DNA of 64,000 nt from positions 17,874,518-17,938,517 of the forward strand of contig NC_134414.1 of the NCBI RefSeq assembly GCF_030867145.1, in the 5' to 3' direction. The stretch is from Opisthocomus hoazin (lineage: Eukaryota; Chordata; Aves; Opisthocomiformes; Opisthocomidae). Positions 48,601 to 62,059 of this stretch are shown piece by piece. Each line of letters opens with the position of its first letter. Position 1 is the first letter of the stretch. The notes beneath the pieces were generated by a model, which saw nothing but the letters and a program-made list of their open reading frames with translations, was not told the DNA's origin and searched no databases. The translations under genes and the position numbers were made by a program.

Positions 48601-49366
48601 TTTGCTAGTGTTTTTTTGCACTGTTCCCTGCTCTTTCTAAATTCTGTAAGCCTCTGGGAGTATCCTAGAGGAGCACGGATTATATGGTCGAGTTCAGTTA
48701 GGTGTTGGCATCACATTTGAATGGCCATTGTGCCTCCTTCAGCCTTGTCCTACAATTGGTATTTGCAGTGAGAGACTACATTTTCAAATCAACTGAAGTA
48801 CTAAATACATCATTATGTCTTGAAAGGCTTAGTTTATGTGTAGAATAGATGTTCCTATTATATTAAAAGGTTATCTTTCACCAGAGATTTAACTCTGTGT
48901 GTAGGCACAGTTAAGTAGAACCATATTGTTTTCTTTGTGCACCTGGAGGAGGGTTTCTTTGTTGTTAACTTACGAATTAGAAAGAAAAAAAACTTTTTAG
49001 AAAAAACAATCTCGTGGTAAAACTGGGCTTCTTGATTGTTAGGTAACTGTTGATTTCATAACTTCTTTGGGCACCTAATTTAATAGATCTTCCAGATACA
49101 AGTTTAAAGTGCATATGCTTAAATACTTGATGTAGCGAGGTCTGACTGTAGCTGGACTCCTGAAGCAGAATTGAAATTTTCCCTTCTCATTGATTCCAAC
49201 TTGTTTTCAGTTAAAACATCAAGTCTGTTTTTCTTGTACTTTTTGCCAGTGGTGTACTTCATAATTGCTTTCTTAGTTGCCTTGTGAAAAAGCAACGTGG
49301 TCTAGGGCATTATCATATAGGTTATATAGGAAATTTCATCATACAATACTTGTGTGCTTTTGATTT

Positions 49367-49376
49367 CCATAATAGG
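49367..49376. promoter_or_regulatory. Consensus CArG box
   Basis: ccataatagg fits CC(A/T)6GG, the SRF-binding consensus, about 3.9 kb after the ATG in intron 1. In mammals ARHGAP42 expression in smooth muscle depends on SRF, which makes this worth noting. The motif is expected about once by chance in this much AT-rich DNA. Confidence 0.3.
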
Positions 49377-51499
49377 CCTACTGTTCTGCCAAAGTTAATG
49401 GACTTATTGCTGTGCAGAAGCCTTCAGTTTTTCCCTCTGATTTTTGAAGCCATTCTCTCCATCTGAAGTCCTTTTTTAGCAACAAGTTCATGTATTCAAA
49501 GATGAGAACTACATAGGTTTTGGTTTAAATGGCGGAAAATTCAGTGGATTTGCAGCTGTTTTAGGTAATATTATACCTTTTAAAATGTTTTAATATGATG
49601 CAAACAGTAATGCAGAGCCGTGGTGTAAATAAGGTTTAACAGGTATCTTTAGGAATTTGTAATTTAGTAACAATCATTAGTAGTTTTATTTTACTGCTTG
49701 ACACATGGAGAAACACTGAAACGGGCACAAGATGGAAATACCATCTTTTGTGGGGGGATGTAAGTGGGTATTTTTTACCAGGGTTTTATAGAAATTCCAC
49801 ACATAAGAGACTGTCTTGAAACTGTTTTGACATACAGTTTTCAGGGATTATTTTCTTCTCTCATAAACCTAATTATAAAAATACAGCAATGAACCTGGCT
49901 ATATATATGGAAATTTTGAGGATTAGCTGGCTGGAAAAAATATAAAGGACAAAATTATATCATAAGAACCTATGATCTTGTTGTCTCTCTTGGGAATTTT
50001 TTTCATGTAAGAAGCCTCCCTTTGTATCTTTCCAGAGAGATGCATTTTCCCAGATATCTTGGCCTCACATATTTTCCTGAGATTATATCTTTACAATGTC
50101 TTTTCCAGATTCTAACTGGAGTAGGACTGAGTTCACTGAATAATAACCACTGAAGTTTTGTAGAAAGCATTCTTTTTTATTAATTTAGACTCTAAGTAAA
50201 ACAACTGATTCTTCATATTCCCTATGTGATACTATGATGGTGAACATGGAATTATACAAGTATAGCTTCCTAGTAAGAATTTCAGAAATAACTCGTATTG
50301 CCTTTGAAAATGGGTTGATTTTAGTTGCTTTAGTCATATAACAGAAAAATGCGTAACTTGCCTATCACGTTAGGGTTGGGTGAGAGGCAGGGCATTACAA
50401 CAGGTTATGTTTCTTAGTCTCTAAATAAATTATTCCCTTACCAATGGGGAAAAAAGTTTCCCACTAAAAGGGAGTTGAAACTTAGTAATTAGCATTCATG
50501 TTTTGAAGTCATCTGCTCCCTGGCTGTTCTGTTACTTCTGACAGGCGTTTGTACTGTCCTGCTCAGCTCCTGCTGATGTCTGAGTTACCTGTGCACGTAA
50601 TTTTCAAAACCAGTTCCAACAGCGTTCAGCCTTTCACGCAAAGATACCAACGATAAGCTGGTTCCTGGCCAGACCAGGAGCATTATTGCTTCCTCTAGTG
50701 TTTAAAGCAGCTGCAGTCTGTATCATATTATCTTCAGCCATATCTATATGGAGAAAACAAGTACTAGTATGCAGTGGACTGTAACAGAGCACAGTATTTT
50801 CTGTCCATCGCATGATGTTTCATTTTGAACCAAGAATCCATGCAAGTGAATTTCCATGCTGTCATTAATGACTACGGTGTTAATAAAGTGCTTGGATGAC
50901 TCCATATGGGTGTTCTTATGCCTTAATATTGAAATGGGTATTCTACAGAGAAATTTTGTAATTGGGTGATGTCAGGTTACCAGAGGAGTGGGGTTGAGTT
51001 TCAGATGCCATGTGAAATGATGTCTCTGCTTTAAGAAAATATTGTGCAATTTTTTTAAATTAGAATTTTCAAACTTCTAAACTCATTTCTGAAAAGGTCA
51101 AATTTAATATGTTTCTTAATGGGCCAGTTGGCTTCTTGTCTACTACATGCTTCGTTTGCTATGAATAAGATAAATGAATTCCATTAATAAAAGACCAGCT
51201 GCTTTGTGAATATTGTCTTTACTACAATGGAAAATATGATGCTGTGGTCACTGAACTTACACAGATCTCTTGGGTTTTCGTGGGCAGAAGTACGACAGCA
51301 ACTTGCAGTTTCCTGTAATAGTAAATAACTTCATATTCATCCTCTGTGAAAAATACAGAGGACAATACAGTCCTTGTTTCTACTGAATGATTTGCTATGT
51401 CTTTGCCTTTCTGTTTTTTTTCCTTTAGTCTCAAAACTGTAATTATAAATAAATTTGGAATATGGGAGAATTGGATATTTAAGGGTATCGTGAATTTCT

Positions 51500-51900
51500 T
51501 TTGTTAAATCCAATCTCCTGCTAGTGTTACATCCTGTAATCCCTACTTGTCAAACTCCATTTTAAGAACAGTTTTTATCCTTACTATTTCTGCTAGAAGG
51601 CCATTCTAGAACCTTGTTACTCTGTGGGTTGAGTAACTAATTAAAAATGAATTTAATCTGGAAATTCAAACTTGTTTATGCTCATTTTCATTTCACTCAA
51701 CATTTCTGCGCTGTTGTTTACTTGGATTTACTTGGGGAATAATCACATCCTTTTGCTAGACTGAACAAACTGTTCTGATCCTCTCTCCTAAGAGCTTCTC
51801 TGGTTTCCTGGTCATTTTAGTTAACTCTTTTCTAAGCCTTTTTGAATTTGTTTTTAAATGTTCAGGAAGTTAGAAGTAAAATTTGGCAAACAAAAGTATA
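51500..51900 (-). mobile_element. Ancient CR1/L3-like LINE remnant, reverse orientation
   Basis: Weak, ordered similarity to the antisense of a CR1/L3-type ORF2 C-terminal region: tagactgaacaaactgttctg (about 51,758), agcttctctggtttcctggtc (about 51,793) and ttctaagcctttttgaatttg (about 51,831). There is no coding frame. Its orientation is opposite to ARHGAP42. Confidence 0.45.
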
Positions 51901-52919
51901 TAATAATGTCCACAAGTTTGATCATTGCTCATCCTATTCTGTGAGAACATCAGTCATTAAATTAAATCAATGTTTATGGTCTTCTTTTGACTACATGATG
52001 CTACAGATTCCTCACGTGTATGATGAAAGGTGAAAAAGTCTCAGGATATTATAAGCAGTGGCAATGAAGTAAATAATAAACTGAAGAAAAATAGCTTGGC
52101 CTGCTTCCATATTAATATGAGATTGAAGTACTGTTGGATAGTAATCTAACCTCCCATTGGCACCCTGTGAAGTGCAAATAACTTTAATTAGAAAGATAGT
52201 ATATTTCACAGCACGTTGTTAACTATGGGCTATGTTACAGTATGGTTTTTCAAATCAGTTGGAAGTTATCAACTTCAGTTGCTTCCCTGTCCTGAATTAT
52301 GCAAACTTGTGTTTCACAGGACATCAACAGCTTAAACAACGCGGTGGTGCTGCGGTGTTGTTGTGCCTAGTATAATTCAGGCATGGGAAGATAGTATGGA
52401 AGTTCGTATGTGTCTTCAGAAGTCTTATCTCCTTGTGCCTTAATATTTGAAGCAGGATACAAGGTGCTGCGATGCCTAGGACATATAGTTGCTTCTACCA
52501 CTGAGGTTACTTGATATTTTTCAGGCTGCTTAAAAAAGGGGTTTGTATGTCAGGTGTGTATTATATGTCTGTTTGCAAAGATGCTCTTCTGTTCGCTGAG
52601 AGGTATCACACGAAGGGAAGTAGGTATCACCAATAAGATTATTTTTCTTCTGTAAAGAGCCTTGAAGTCCAATAAACATATGCAAATTAAACCGGTAACA
52701 ATAAGAAGAATCAATGTGATTTGATCCTGTAGAATTACAAGGACAAATAAGCTTTTTATTTTAATTATTCTTTGACTTTTGTGCTTTAGCAAAATCTTTA
52801 TTTCTTCCTTTGGTTTCCTGTAGGTGAGGACACCTCAAACTTATTTTTTCTCTTTTCTCCCCCTTTCTTTTTTCTTTCCCCTCTCTTTCCCTCCTTTTCA
52901 TAGATGAGAGCCCAGTGTT

Positions 52920-53850
52920 CTGTGTCAATAATGCCTCCCTGCTCTGTGGTAGCAGCCACTTTCTCCCAAAGTCAGGGTGGAAATGTTAAATTGGATTGGT
53001 CTCAACATGAATCCTCGAATAATATCTAACAATGACATTTCTCTTTCTGGGTGTTTGCAGCAAAACTTTTCCCTAGTTGCTTCTTATCTATATAGCTTCT
53101 GTGTAAGTTCTCGTCTTCTCCACCTTAATTATTAAACTGCCATTGTAGCTTGGTGTCATGTGCTTAACTGGTGACTAGTTGATTAGATCTATTGTGGTTT
53201 TGTTTTTTTAAATAAACAAATCTTTCACCTTGTGTAAGAAAGATAGCCACTGATCTGATGCAGTTTGCCTTTGATAAATCTGTGTTGCCTTTTACCCTAT
53301 TTTCTGTCAATTTCTAAGCTTTTAATTGTTCTTTCCTTCAAACAGCATTCTAAATAATTGCTTCATTTTAAGGTCAACCTAATGGAGCGTTCACGTTGGA
53401 TCATTATCTTTTTTTCTTTAATAGAGGTGTATATTTGCTATGTTATGAGGGCAGACTCCTTAATTTGGTCAAATTAAAAGATCTTGGGTACCAAGTCTTG
53501 TGCTTTCATGTGTTCGAGTTTCAGTGTTAAATTGTCTCTGTCTTAACCCCTGCTTGGGTTTATGGAGCTCTTTCTTATTTGTGTGATAGTATGATAATTT
53601 TGCATTTTTATTGTACTCATTCATATTAATTTCTTTTGCTTTTTTCACATTGGTAGCATTGTCAAAAATTGAGGTTGAATGTTAGTTTTACTTTGGATCA
53701 TACTTTAGTAGGCCGTGTCTGTGTCATCTTTACTGTGCATTGGCCTTCTCTGCTCTGTGTTCCCTTTTGGCTTTGATAAATTAAAAAGCTGTTTCTCCTT
53801 ACGTTCTAAATTCTACTTTGGTTTGACTGCACAAAATGATGGTTTTCTAA
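52920..53850 (-). mobile_element. Ancient CR1/L3-like LINE remnant, reverse orientation
   Basis: The block gataaatctgtgttgcctttt (about 53,274), then ttttaaggtcaacctaa (about 53,367) and ttaatagaggtgtatatttgct (about 53,420) follow the antisense order of the region between the endonuclease and RT domains of CR1/L3 elements. Later text (about 53,700-53,790) fits the further upstream part. It is heavily diverged, and the ends are uncertain. Confidence 0.5.
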
Positions 53851-55211
53851 GTATTAGCGTGTTTTAAAGTATCCTGAATTAGGCTGAAACTGCCCAGTGT
53901 CTGACGAGAGTGCATAGGCTTTACTTGCGGCTGTAGGAGTGCCACAGCAGCACACTGGTAGCTGATGTAGCTCTTGTGCTGTTGGAGTTCCATGAGTTTC
54001 TGGTACCAAACCTGGTTATCTTAACTTTGTAAAATACATGAATATACAGGTATAGTTGAATACTGATTCCAATCCCTATCACCCTCTGGCCAGTCCACAA
54101 TTCTCTACTTGCACCTCCGTATCATTTCTTTGGGTTATCCCTGGTTTCACTGTGTTTTATGCAGTTGTTGTGCTTGTAACTAACATGAAAATTCAAGGTA
54201 ACTCATGTTGTACCTTTGCAGTTTGTCCGTATATGGTCACATCTAAATTCAGGTTCCCTTAATTACTTGGATCTTGCTTTTCTGAAATAGGGAACTCTTG
54301 TTACAGACTTCTTTCTTTTCCTTATTCCTCTGTTTAATTTTAAACTGAATGAGTGTATGATTACTTACGTAATTTTGTCAGACAGGTTTTTGCCAAGTTA
54401 CATATTCATTAAACTTACCACAGTCTAGGCCAGTCCCTTACCAAACAAACCCATGTAGGAAGGAAGGCTCATGGTCTACCAGGTGAATTGGGGTGTGAAT
54501 TTGCTTTTTTCCTCCTCTACTGCAGAACTATGGTCATAGGTGTTGCCTACTGGATGTCACACTAGCTGTGTAGTGATGCTGAATTCTTGTATCTCGTATT
54601 CTAGCACCTCCATCTCTGCCCTCTCCTGTGAAGAGTGATAGAGCTGTTTGGCAGTTCTCCCAGAATTTCTGACCAAAGAGGGTTGCTGGAAAGTATCTGT
54701 CTGAAGCAGCATTTTGCTCTGTAGTTCTAAGCCAGCTGTACTAGTAAACAAACAAACAGAAAAACTCCAGAGCCTGCCCCTTCTTTTTTTTCCCCACTTT
54801 CAGACCTTCTTTCCACCGCTTTCTGTCCTGTAAGTGGTATTAGCATTGCTATTTGCTTAGCTGGGTGCTCTACTGGATCAGGGAGCTAAACTAACTGCTA
54901 ATCTTTGCTGAATAATTTTCCATGTGTCCCAGTTTCACAGTTTGGTTCATTATGCAGCTGTGGAAGTGCTCATCCTGGCAGAGCACAAGGGAACCTGGGA
55001 ATGGAAGCAATTATGGAAGTTGGTGGGTAGGGGAAAGAATAGGGGCAGGACATTAAATTATTGTTTGATGGCAGTGACAGCTTAATTGCACGTCAACCTA
55101 TAGCCAAAGTAAATGTACAATTTTCCAGTAATGGCTAAGTCACATTTGTCTTATCTTCTGTAATAATCTTATGCTTTAGGAGCTAAAGAAGTGTGAGTTC
55201 TGAGCTTCTTG

Positions 55212-56270
55212 TGGTGAGTTGACCTTGTCTGGCTTCCAGATGCCCACCCAGCAACTCTCTCACTGCCCCTCCTCAGCAGGACAGGGGAAGAAAATAAGAT
55301 TAAAAACTCTTGAATTGAGACAAAGACAGGGAAATTACTTACCAATTATCATTGCGGGCAAAACAGTTTAGACTTGGGTAAATTAATTTAATGCCAATTA
55401 ATAACAGAGTAGAATAATGAGAAATAAAACCACAGCTAAAACCACCTTCCCCCCACCCCTCCCTTCTTCCCAGGCTCAACTTCACTCCTAACTCTTCTAC
55501 CTCTTTCACTTGATCACCGCAGGTGGATGGGGACTGGGGGTTGCCGTCCGTCCACAACATTTCATCTCTGCCACTCCTTTCTCTTCACACTCTTCCAGTA
55601 CTCCAGCGTGGGGTCCTTCCCACAGGTTAGAGTCCACTAAATGATCCAGCATGAGTCATTTCCACAGGGTGCAGTCCTTCAGGAACAGACTGCTCCAGTG
55701 TGGGTTCTCCACATGCCACAGCTCCTGCCAGCAAACCTGCTCCTGCAAGTGCTCTGCTCCACAGGTCCCAGTTCCTGCCAGGAGCCTCCTCCTCCATGGG
55801 CTCTCCATGGGCTGCAGCTTCCTTCAGGGCACATCCACGTGCTGTGGCGTGGGGTCCTCCATGGGCTGCAGGGTGGATATCTGCTCCAGCGTAGTCCTCC
55901 ACAGGCTGCAGGTCGATGACCTGCTTCCCCATGGTCTTCTCCACAGGCTACAGGAGAATCTTTGCTTCAGTGCCTGGAGCACCTCTTCCCCTCCTTCTTC
56001 TCTGACCTTGGTGTTTGCAGAGCTCTTGCTTTCCTGTTTTCTCACTCCCCTCTACCCCAGCTGCTGCACAATGTTTTTTAACCTTTCTTAAATATGTTAT
56101 CATGGAGGTGCCCCCGGTTTCAATGATGGGCTCAGCTTTCGGCAGTGGCGACTCCATGGCTGGCACCATCTGTGTCTGACCAGGGGTCAGGTCGTTACGT
56201 CTTCTCATAGAAGCCACCACTGCAGCCGTCCTCCTCCGCTACTGGAACCTTGCCATGTAAACCCCATAGA
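55212..56270 (-). mobile_element. LTR-type element (solo LTR-like), copy 2, inverted
   Basis: This is the reverse-complement counterpart of the element at 12,891-14,117. Its 3' end (tggtgagttgacctt on the plus strand, matching the first copy's aaggtcaacccacca) lies at 55,212 and its 5' end (tctatggggtttacatggc on the element strand) at about 56,270. The same internal 45-50-bp degenerate units appear at about 55,590-55,950. The nested CR1-tailed segment of copy 1 is absent. No retroviral coding genes are seen. The flanks (gcttctt and gctctt) could be a decayed target duplication but do not match cleanly. It lies in ARHGAP42 intron 1, antisense to the gene. Confidence 0.7.
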
Positions 56271-57053
56271 GCTCTTCTCCAAGTGCTTCCAGTACTTCTG
56301 TCTTTGGAAGAGACACTTTTTGGTTCCTCTTCATACAATCAGCTGCCATCCAGACATCTGATGACCGTTTGAGAATTGTTTTGTCGGTGGTGGTGGGGAG
56401 AAGTGAATTTGTGAAGGGAAAGGCACAGGGGAATGAATTATTTAAAAGCTGCTAAGTCTTGTTAAGTCTTTTATTATAAATCATAGATGAGGTGGGCACT
56501 CAGGTGACCTGTTTACTTTTCTATTAAGGTTGTAATTTTTTATGACGACTTTGTCTTGCTTTGTGCAAAAAATACCAGGGCAAGAACCTGGTTTCTTCTA
56601 GAAAATTATCAAATATAAAAATAGTCTTCACTCTTCTTCCTCAAGTCCCCACCCTTGCCCCTGTCTGACTGCCATGCAGAAAGAGCACAGAGTCTTGGTA
56701 AAAGACATTTTCTTTTTGAGTCAACTAAGTTCTTTGATTGCTAATTGGAAGTGCACAAGAAGGGATAACTGGCTGAATTTTAACATTTTTTCTGCTGTAA
56801 TAGTTTGATTCATTTCAAGAGGTGGCCAAAAGTCAGTGTAAATGTGTGTGGATCAGTTCTTAAAAGTGCAGGTCATATTTAAATGAAGAACAGACAGACT
56901 TTACAATGTTCTGGTTGTGCGTGTTGGTGTTCAAAAGCCTTCCTAGATTACTGATGCAATCATGGCCTTAGGAATGTTGCAACTGCGCCACTCATAAAGT
57001 TTACATTTCACTTTATGTCCATTCCTTGCATCTTCTCACCCCTTTCTGTCCTA

Positions 57054-57063
57054 CCTTATTTGG
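57054..57063. promoter_or_regulatory. Consensus CArG box
   Basis: ccttatttgg fits CC(A/T)6GG and is close to known functional CArG sequences of muscle genes. It lies 11.6 kb after the ATG in intron 1. The same caution applies as for the other intronic CArG box. Confidence 0.3.
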
Positions 57064-57508
57064 GTTTGACCTTTTGTTTGTGAATGATGAGATGAGAGGA
57101 GGGAGGGAGAACTCAAGAACTCTGCTTCCTCGGGAGGTACTATTTGTATAAACTGTTATTTTAAAGCCCTGAATGTTTTCGAGGCTTATTAACAGTTGTT
57201 AGTCAGCACCTTCAAGAGTTGGGGATGGGCATTTCTCAGTATCTTATGGGTTGGATTCTCCATCTGAGTTGTGGTTTGAGGAGCCAGACAGTGGAAACCA
57301 GGCAGAGGTCCAATAGTTCCGTACAGACGTGAGGAAAAGAACTGCTACCTTCCATTGGGAACAGATCCAGTTAAACATGGCTTGGTTTAAGCCACAGCAA
57401 AGTATGTGGGGTTAAAATAATATTTAGAAATATTAATTTTTTATTAACCATGTGTACATACTTTTACTGAAATGTAATATGGCTAGTACTAGGGGTTGTT
57501 CCGTTCCG

Positions 57509-57528
57509 CCCCCCCCCAAAAAAAAAAA
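57509..57528. repeat. C9-A11 homopolymer junction
   Basis: Nine Cs are directly followed by eleven As. This is a likely length-variable site and a possible place for assembly error. Confidence 0.8.
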
Positions 57529-58662
57529 TATTGCGCAGTTTTGTAAGCATGATGAATGCCTGAAAGAGATGTTTTTTGACTCGTATGTATATATATGTAT
57601 ATTGTACAGATTGGATATTAGGAGATGTCACCTTAATTTCATAAATATGTTGATGTTATTCAGTACAACTGAAGTAGCAAGGAAGTGAATGCACTTCAGC
57701 TTCTCAGCATAGTTTCTCCTTGACAACTGCTAGTGCTTTACTCCAGTTTTTGGAGGAATTCTCTTGCTGCTGCTTTTTCTGTTTTTAAAAAGTATGGAGA
57801 GACTTCTGTGTTGGAAAACTTGTTTTTCCTTTTGAAGAGTTGAAAATAAAGTTGTTAGAATCACAACAAATGTTACTCTTTGTTGTCCTTGCATATTCTG
57901 TTTGGGGACATTTTCAACAAGTCAAGAAATAGTGAATGTGGCATGCACCTACAGGCCAGTTCATACTGACTTTGAAAAGTGGTCGTTTGGTGGAGGAGGA
58001 AGGTGAGTATATTTAATAACATGAACATAGTCTGGACATATGAAAATGCTCAAGCTCCTTGGAAAACACAAACAGCATAAAGCATACGTTTTTTGTAGTT
58101 GCTTAATCTGAAGAGAAACGTAAAGATTTAGTTCTAGTACAGAAAAGAATCCTGACAGAAAGTTTCTCTAACAGACCAAGGCGTATGAAGATCCAAGTTT
58201 TGGCAGAAGCTATACAAATTAAGATTAGAAATATGCATCCGTAAAGTTAGTAAGGTATTTTCTTATGACAGTGATGAACTTGTCATTGCTGGAAACTCTT
58301 AAATTGTTTGGATTTTTGCTTTCCCAAGATGCAGTCCCATTCAGTTATACCTGTTGGACTTGAGGTCTTGAAAGTCCTGTACCGTGGTCGCAGGGCTTGT
58401 TGATCCCATTGGTTCCTTCTCGCCTTAGAAAGAAATGTTTTCAGTCTACCTTCATGTCTTCAAGTTTACATTGCTTGAATGTATGTGGAACTTTGAGATT
58501 TGGGAAGAATACATCCATAAGACATTTTATAGTTTAAAGTTTGTCATATATTAAAATGCTTTCAAGTGAGACCTCAGATGGTTCCTTCTGGTACTCTGAT
58601 TACTTCGGTGTCATTATTATGTGATTTGAAATGGAGGTGTTATGCTATATTAACCATCTTGA

Positions 58663-58684
58663 GGGTGGGGGAGGGACCATGGGG
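58663..58684 (+). promoter_or_regulatory. Intronic G-quadruplex motif
   Basis: Runs of 3, 5, 3 and 4 Gs are separated by loops of 1, 1 and 5 bases on the non-template strand of ARHGAP42 intron 1. Short loops favour stable folding. It is followed by a G/T-rich then pyrimidine-rich stretch to about 58,740. Confidence 0.5.
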
Positions 58685-60507
58685 ATTGGTGTGTGGTGGG
58701 GTTTTTTTTGTGGTTTTTTTTCCTTCTTTTCCCTTTCTTAGTTTTGAATACTAGACTGTATGGCTTGTTTTAGTGTTTATACATGCATGTGCAAATATGT
58801 ATTGAAACAAAACCAAACAGTTTAAGATGGTAATACTACCTTTGTTTCCGTATATGCAGACACTAAATAAATATGTTCGGTTCAAGTTGCTATGCTACAG
58901 GTGTGTAAAGATAGCAAAACTAACATTTTTGAAAGATACTTCATGTTAGGAAAGTGGGTTTACGAGCTTAACTTCGTTAGCCTGTTGAGATACAGATTGT
59001 CTGAAGTGCTTCAAACACCTTAAAATTCTCATAGTTCTTGTACATACATTGCTTTGTCATCTACTAACATGACTGGTTTAATCAGAAAATAGATCGGAAA
59101 ATAAATCAGAAAATCAGATACACTGATGTAAAAACACAGAAGTGTGTCTCCAAGCAAATTCTTGTAGGCATAAATGTAAGGCTTGGCAATAGACTTAATG
59201 AAGCTTTCTCACAAATACAGTTAGTACGGTTGGCTTTTTGCTGTGTGAGCTTAGAGCTGCTGCGTCTTCATGCTGTTCAAGAGCCTAAGGTCAAATGAGA
59301 AATCCAAACCATTTCATTTTATGAAGAGGGGTGTAGGCACAGCGGTACATTTCCTGTTTATGTAGCCAAATCTTCTCTGTATGCTGAGAGATTTCCTGGT
59401 ACACTCACGCAGGATTTTTGAGTTTGCACTTTAAGCTGTAACTTTTGTTGCTTAGCTCGTTGAAAATGCTGTCATCTGCACCCTGGCCAGTGTGATGCAA
59501 CTCATTCTCCTATGGAGAGGGGAACTGAGATGATGTTCATCTAAGTCTTGCCACTTTTTGTTTATCCTGAGATTGCGGGATTGAAGATGAAACCATTAAG
59601 GCCACGTTTAAATCATTTGTTTAGCGTTTCTTTGTTCAGGTTTCATTAGGAACTGAAAAAAATAGAAGGTTTGTAACAGGTACGATTTCGCCATTCTTTC
59701 TCTTGTCCAAGTAAACTTAACCCACAACTTCGCAGGATGCACTCCCTTCCTTTGGTTCCATACAAACTGAAGAACTTCTGATGTTTATATTCTTGTACAA
59801 TAGTGAGAACTGTACATTATACCACTTTTTCTGTTTCATGCCTTCTCTATGAAGGTTAAAAGTGAGATTGTCCTTATTTATATTGCCACAGAACAGCAAT
59901 GATGTAATTCTTTGTTCTGTTGATTCAGTTCTTTTACTGTTGTCTCTTAGTGCAAGATATCCCAGATCTCCTTGGGAGTGGTAATCATCTGAAATTTACA
60001 CCAGTAATGTTGCAAATCACATCTTTTTTTCCACCAGCTTTCTGATGGTTTCCAAATAATTTGTCAGTAAAATATGCATTATGATAGCTGCCACAATACC
60101 TGTTGTCATTGGCATTCCAGAGCCTCTTTGGTTTGTCTTCTGTGAGAAGCTACAGTTTTCAATACACCTTGAGACCTTAAAACTATTTTACAGTAAAAAC
60201 TCACTTTCATGCCTACCATGGCATTTGTCTTGAGGAGTCGGTGTGAAGCACTGAGTACTGTGTTGCTGGATTAAGCATCAGTCTTGCAATATTTTCTTGT
60301 ATGTTTAATGTACCCAAAGGAATTTAGTGATATTCTAACAAACACTTGTCTTGTCCCTTTGGAAATTAAAATGGTACTTAAAACGAAGATATATTGATAC
60401 AAGTGGGATGAAAGGCAAGATAGCAGTGTTAATCTTACTAGTGAGCACTGGTGGGTTAGGGGGTGATATTTTAATGGCTTGGTGGAAGGTTTTTGGTTTT
60501 GTGTGGG

Positions 60508-60562
60508 TTGTTTTTTTTTATTTTTAAACTTAGTGATTTAATTTTTTTTTTTTTTTTATTCC
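60508..60562. repeat. T-rich low-complexity tract
   Basis: Two long T runs are separated by a short AT spacer, the second about 18 bases long. This is simple sequence. It could be the poly(A) remnant of a minus-strand insertion, but no attached element was recognised. Confidence 0.6.
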
Positions 60563-62059
60563 CCTTTTGTGGCGTGTGCAGGAGGGGCTGAGTGCAGTGA
60601 ATACGAACAGGGACTATGAGGTTTTGTACCAGTGAGAGTGGGGGTTTCTGCATATCAGATCCCACATCTGGATTCTTGGCGGATATAAAAATTAAACCAG
60701 TTGAATGCCCAATTTTTGCTTTATTCTTGTCTCACTTGTCCCACGGTAAAATAAAGCCTGTGATTTTGAGGGATTTATCTTCTTTAACTTCTGCCCATCT
60801 TGGTCTGTATAGATAGAAATTTTATATACCCTGTCTTTTACTGTATATATGCATGTGTTGAGTAATTTAAGCAGCATTTAAGTATTGTGGGGGATTTCAT
60901 TTCCATTTCAGTTTCTATATGTGGCTTTAGTTGAAAATAAAGAAACATTATTATCTCTAAGTGTGTTAAATACTGTTTTAAAAAGGTTGCTTGAATTTGT
61001 TTGCTTTGGGTACTTCTAAAAAGGCATTTTTTAGTGTAGGAGTGGGGTCTTAAGACAGACGATTAGTACTTTTTTAATAAAATAGCATGGAAGGAGTTCA
61101 GCATTTTTTTTCTGACGCTAATAGAGTAGTCAGATAATACTTCCTATCAATGCAGGAGAACTTGTCATACTGCTGTCTGTCCAACTGTCCAGCAGAAATT
61201 TTGTCATACTGTTTTGTTAAACTTCATTAAAAGTGTGTTGGCTCTTTAAATACGAAGTCTGATACTCCATTAACTCTTATTCATTCCAATGTAAGGACTG
61301 TATTTGTGCCTCTCAGAAATTTAGGAGGAAGGATTTATGGTGTTTCTACTATTTGAGAGATCCAGAGCTACTGTGTGGAATTTGGTCTCTCCAAAAGCTA
61401 CTTTCTTCTTCTAAAAGGATGTCAAGTATCTGGAAAGTTGTTTGTGTTTTTTTAAGCAAACAAACAAAAATCCTTACAGTGATAAGACACAACAGCTTTT
61501 CCACTTCTGCAAAACCTGATTGTTTCCCCACAGAACAAATTAATTCAGTCAGTAATTAAATCCTATTATTACTGAAATACCAGTTTCAGATTTTGTGAGG
61601 CTGCTTTAGAGATGTGTCAGCATCTCTGCTCTCTCAGCAGAACCATGCCCTGTGCCTTCAGACCTCCAGAACAAAATTGGCCAGTCGGAGGCCCATGCAA
61701 AAGTACTTCGCATGTAAAATATGTCAGATGAAGGGAGCCTCAAAATTGCGGTAGCCTTCTGCTAAAGTTCCCCCAGGTGTCCTCAAATAACCCCTTTTCA
61801 GAAATGGCCTTATCTAACCTGGATTTGGATGCAGGTGTCCTGTTAGGCTCCACAGCAGTCTGTGACAGGGAGCGGGGAGTTTCACGGTTAAAAGTAACTG
61901 CTGCCTGTATGCATTGCCTGTGCTGTTCATGTGGGTTTGGATTTTTCTTTTCTTAAAGACCTTTCTATTCTTTCTTCTTCCTTGCAGGTTTTGTTCCTCA
62001 GCTACTCTGAAAAGTTCTAGTCTAGTTAGTTTCTGCTTTTAAATAATCAAATCTCTCCC

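Noticed and set aside
52835-52905. Long polypyrimidine tract ending in ttttcatag, acceptor-like
   Set aside because: The following sequence does not encode the expected exon 2 of ARHGAP42 and soon hits stops. It is more likely low-complexity sequence next to an old LINE.
55641-56220. Serine/leucine-rich ORFs in the inverted LTR copy
   Set aside because: Shadow frames of the repeat, not conserved with copy 1.
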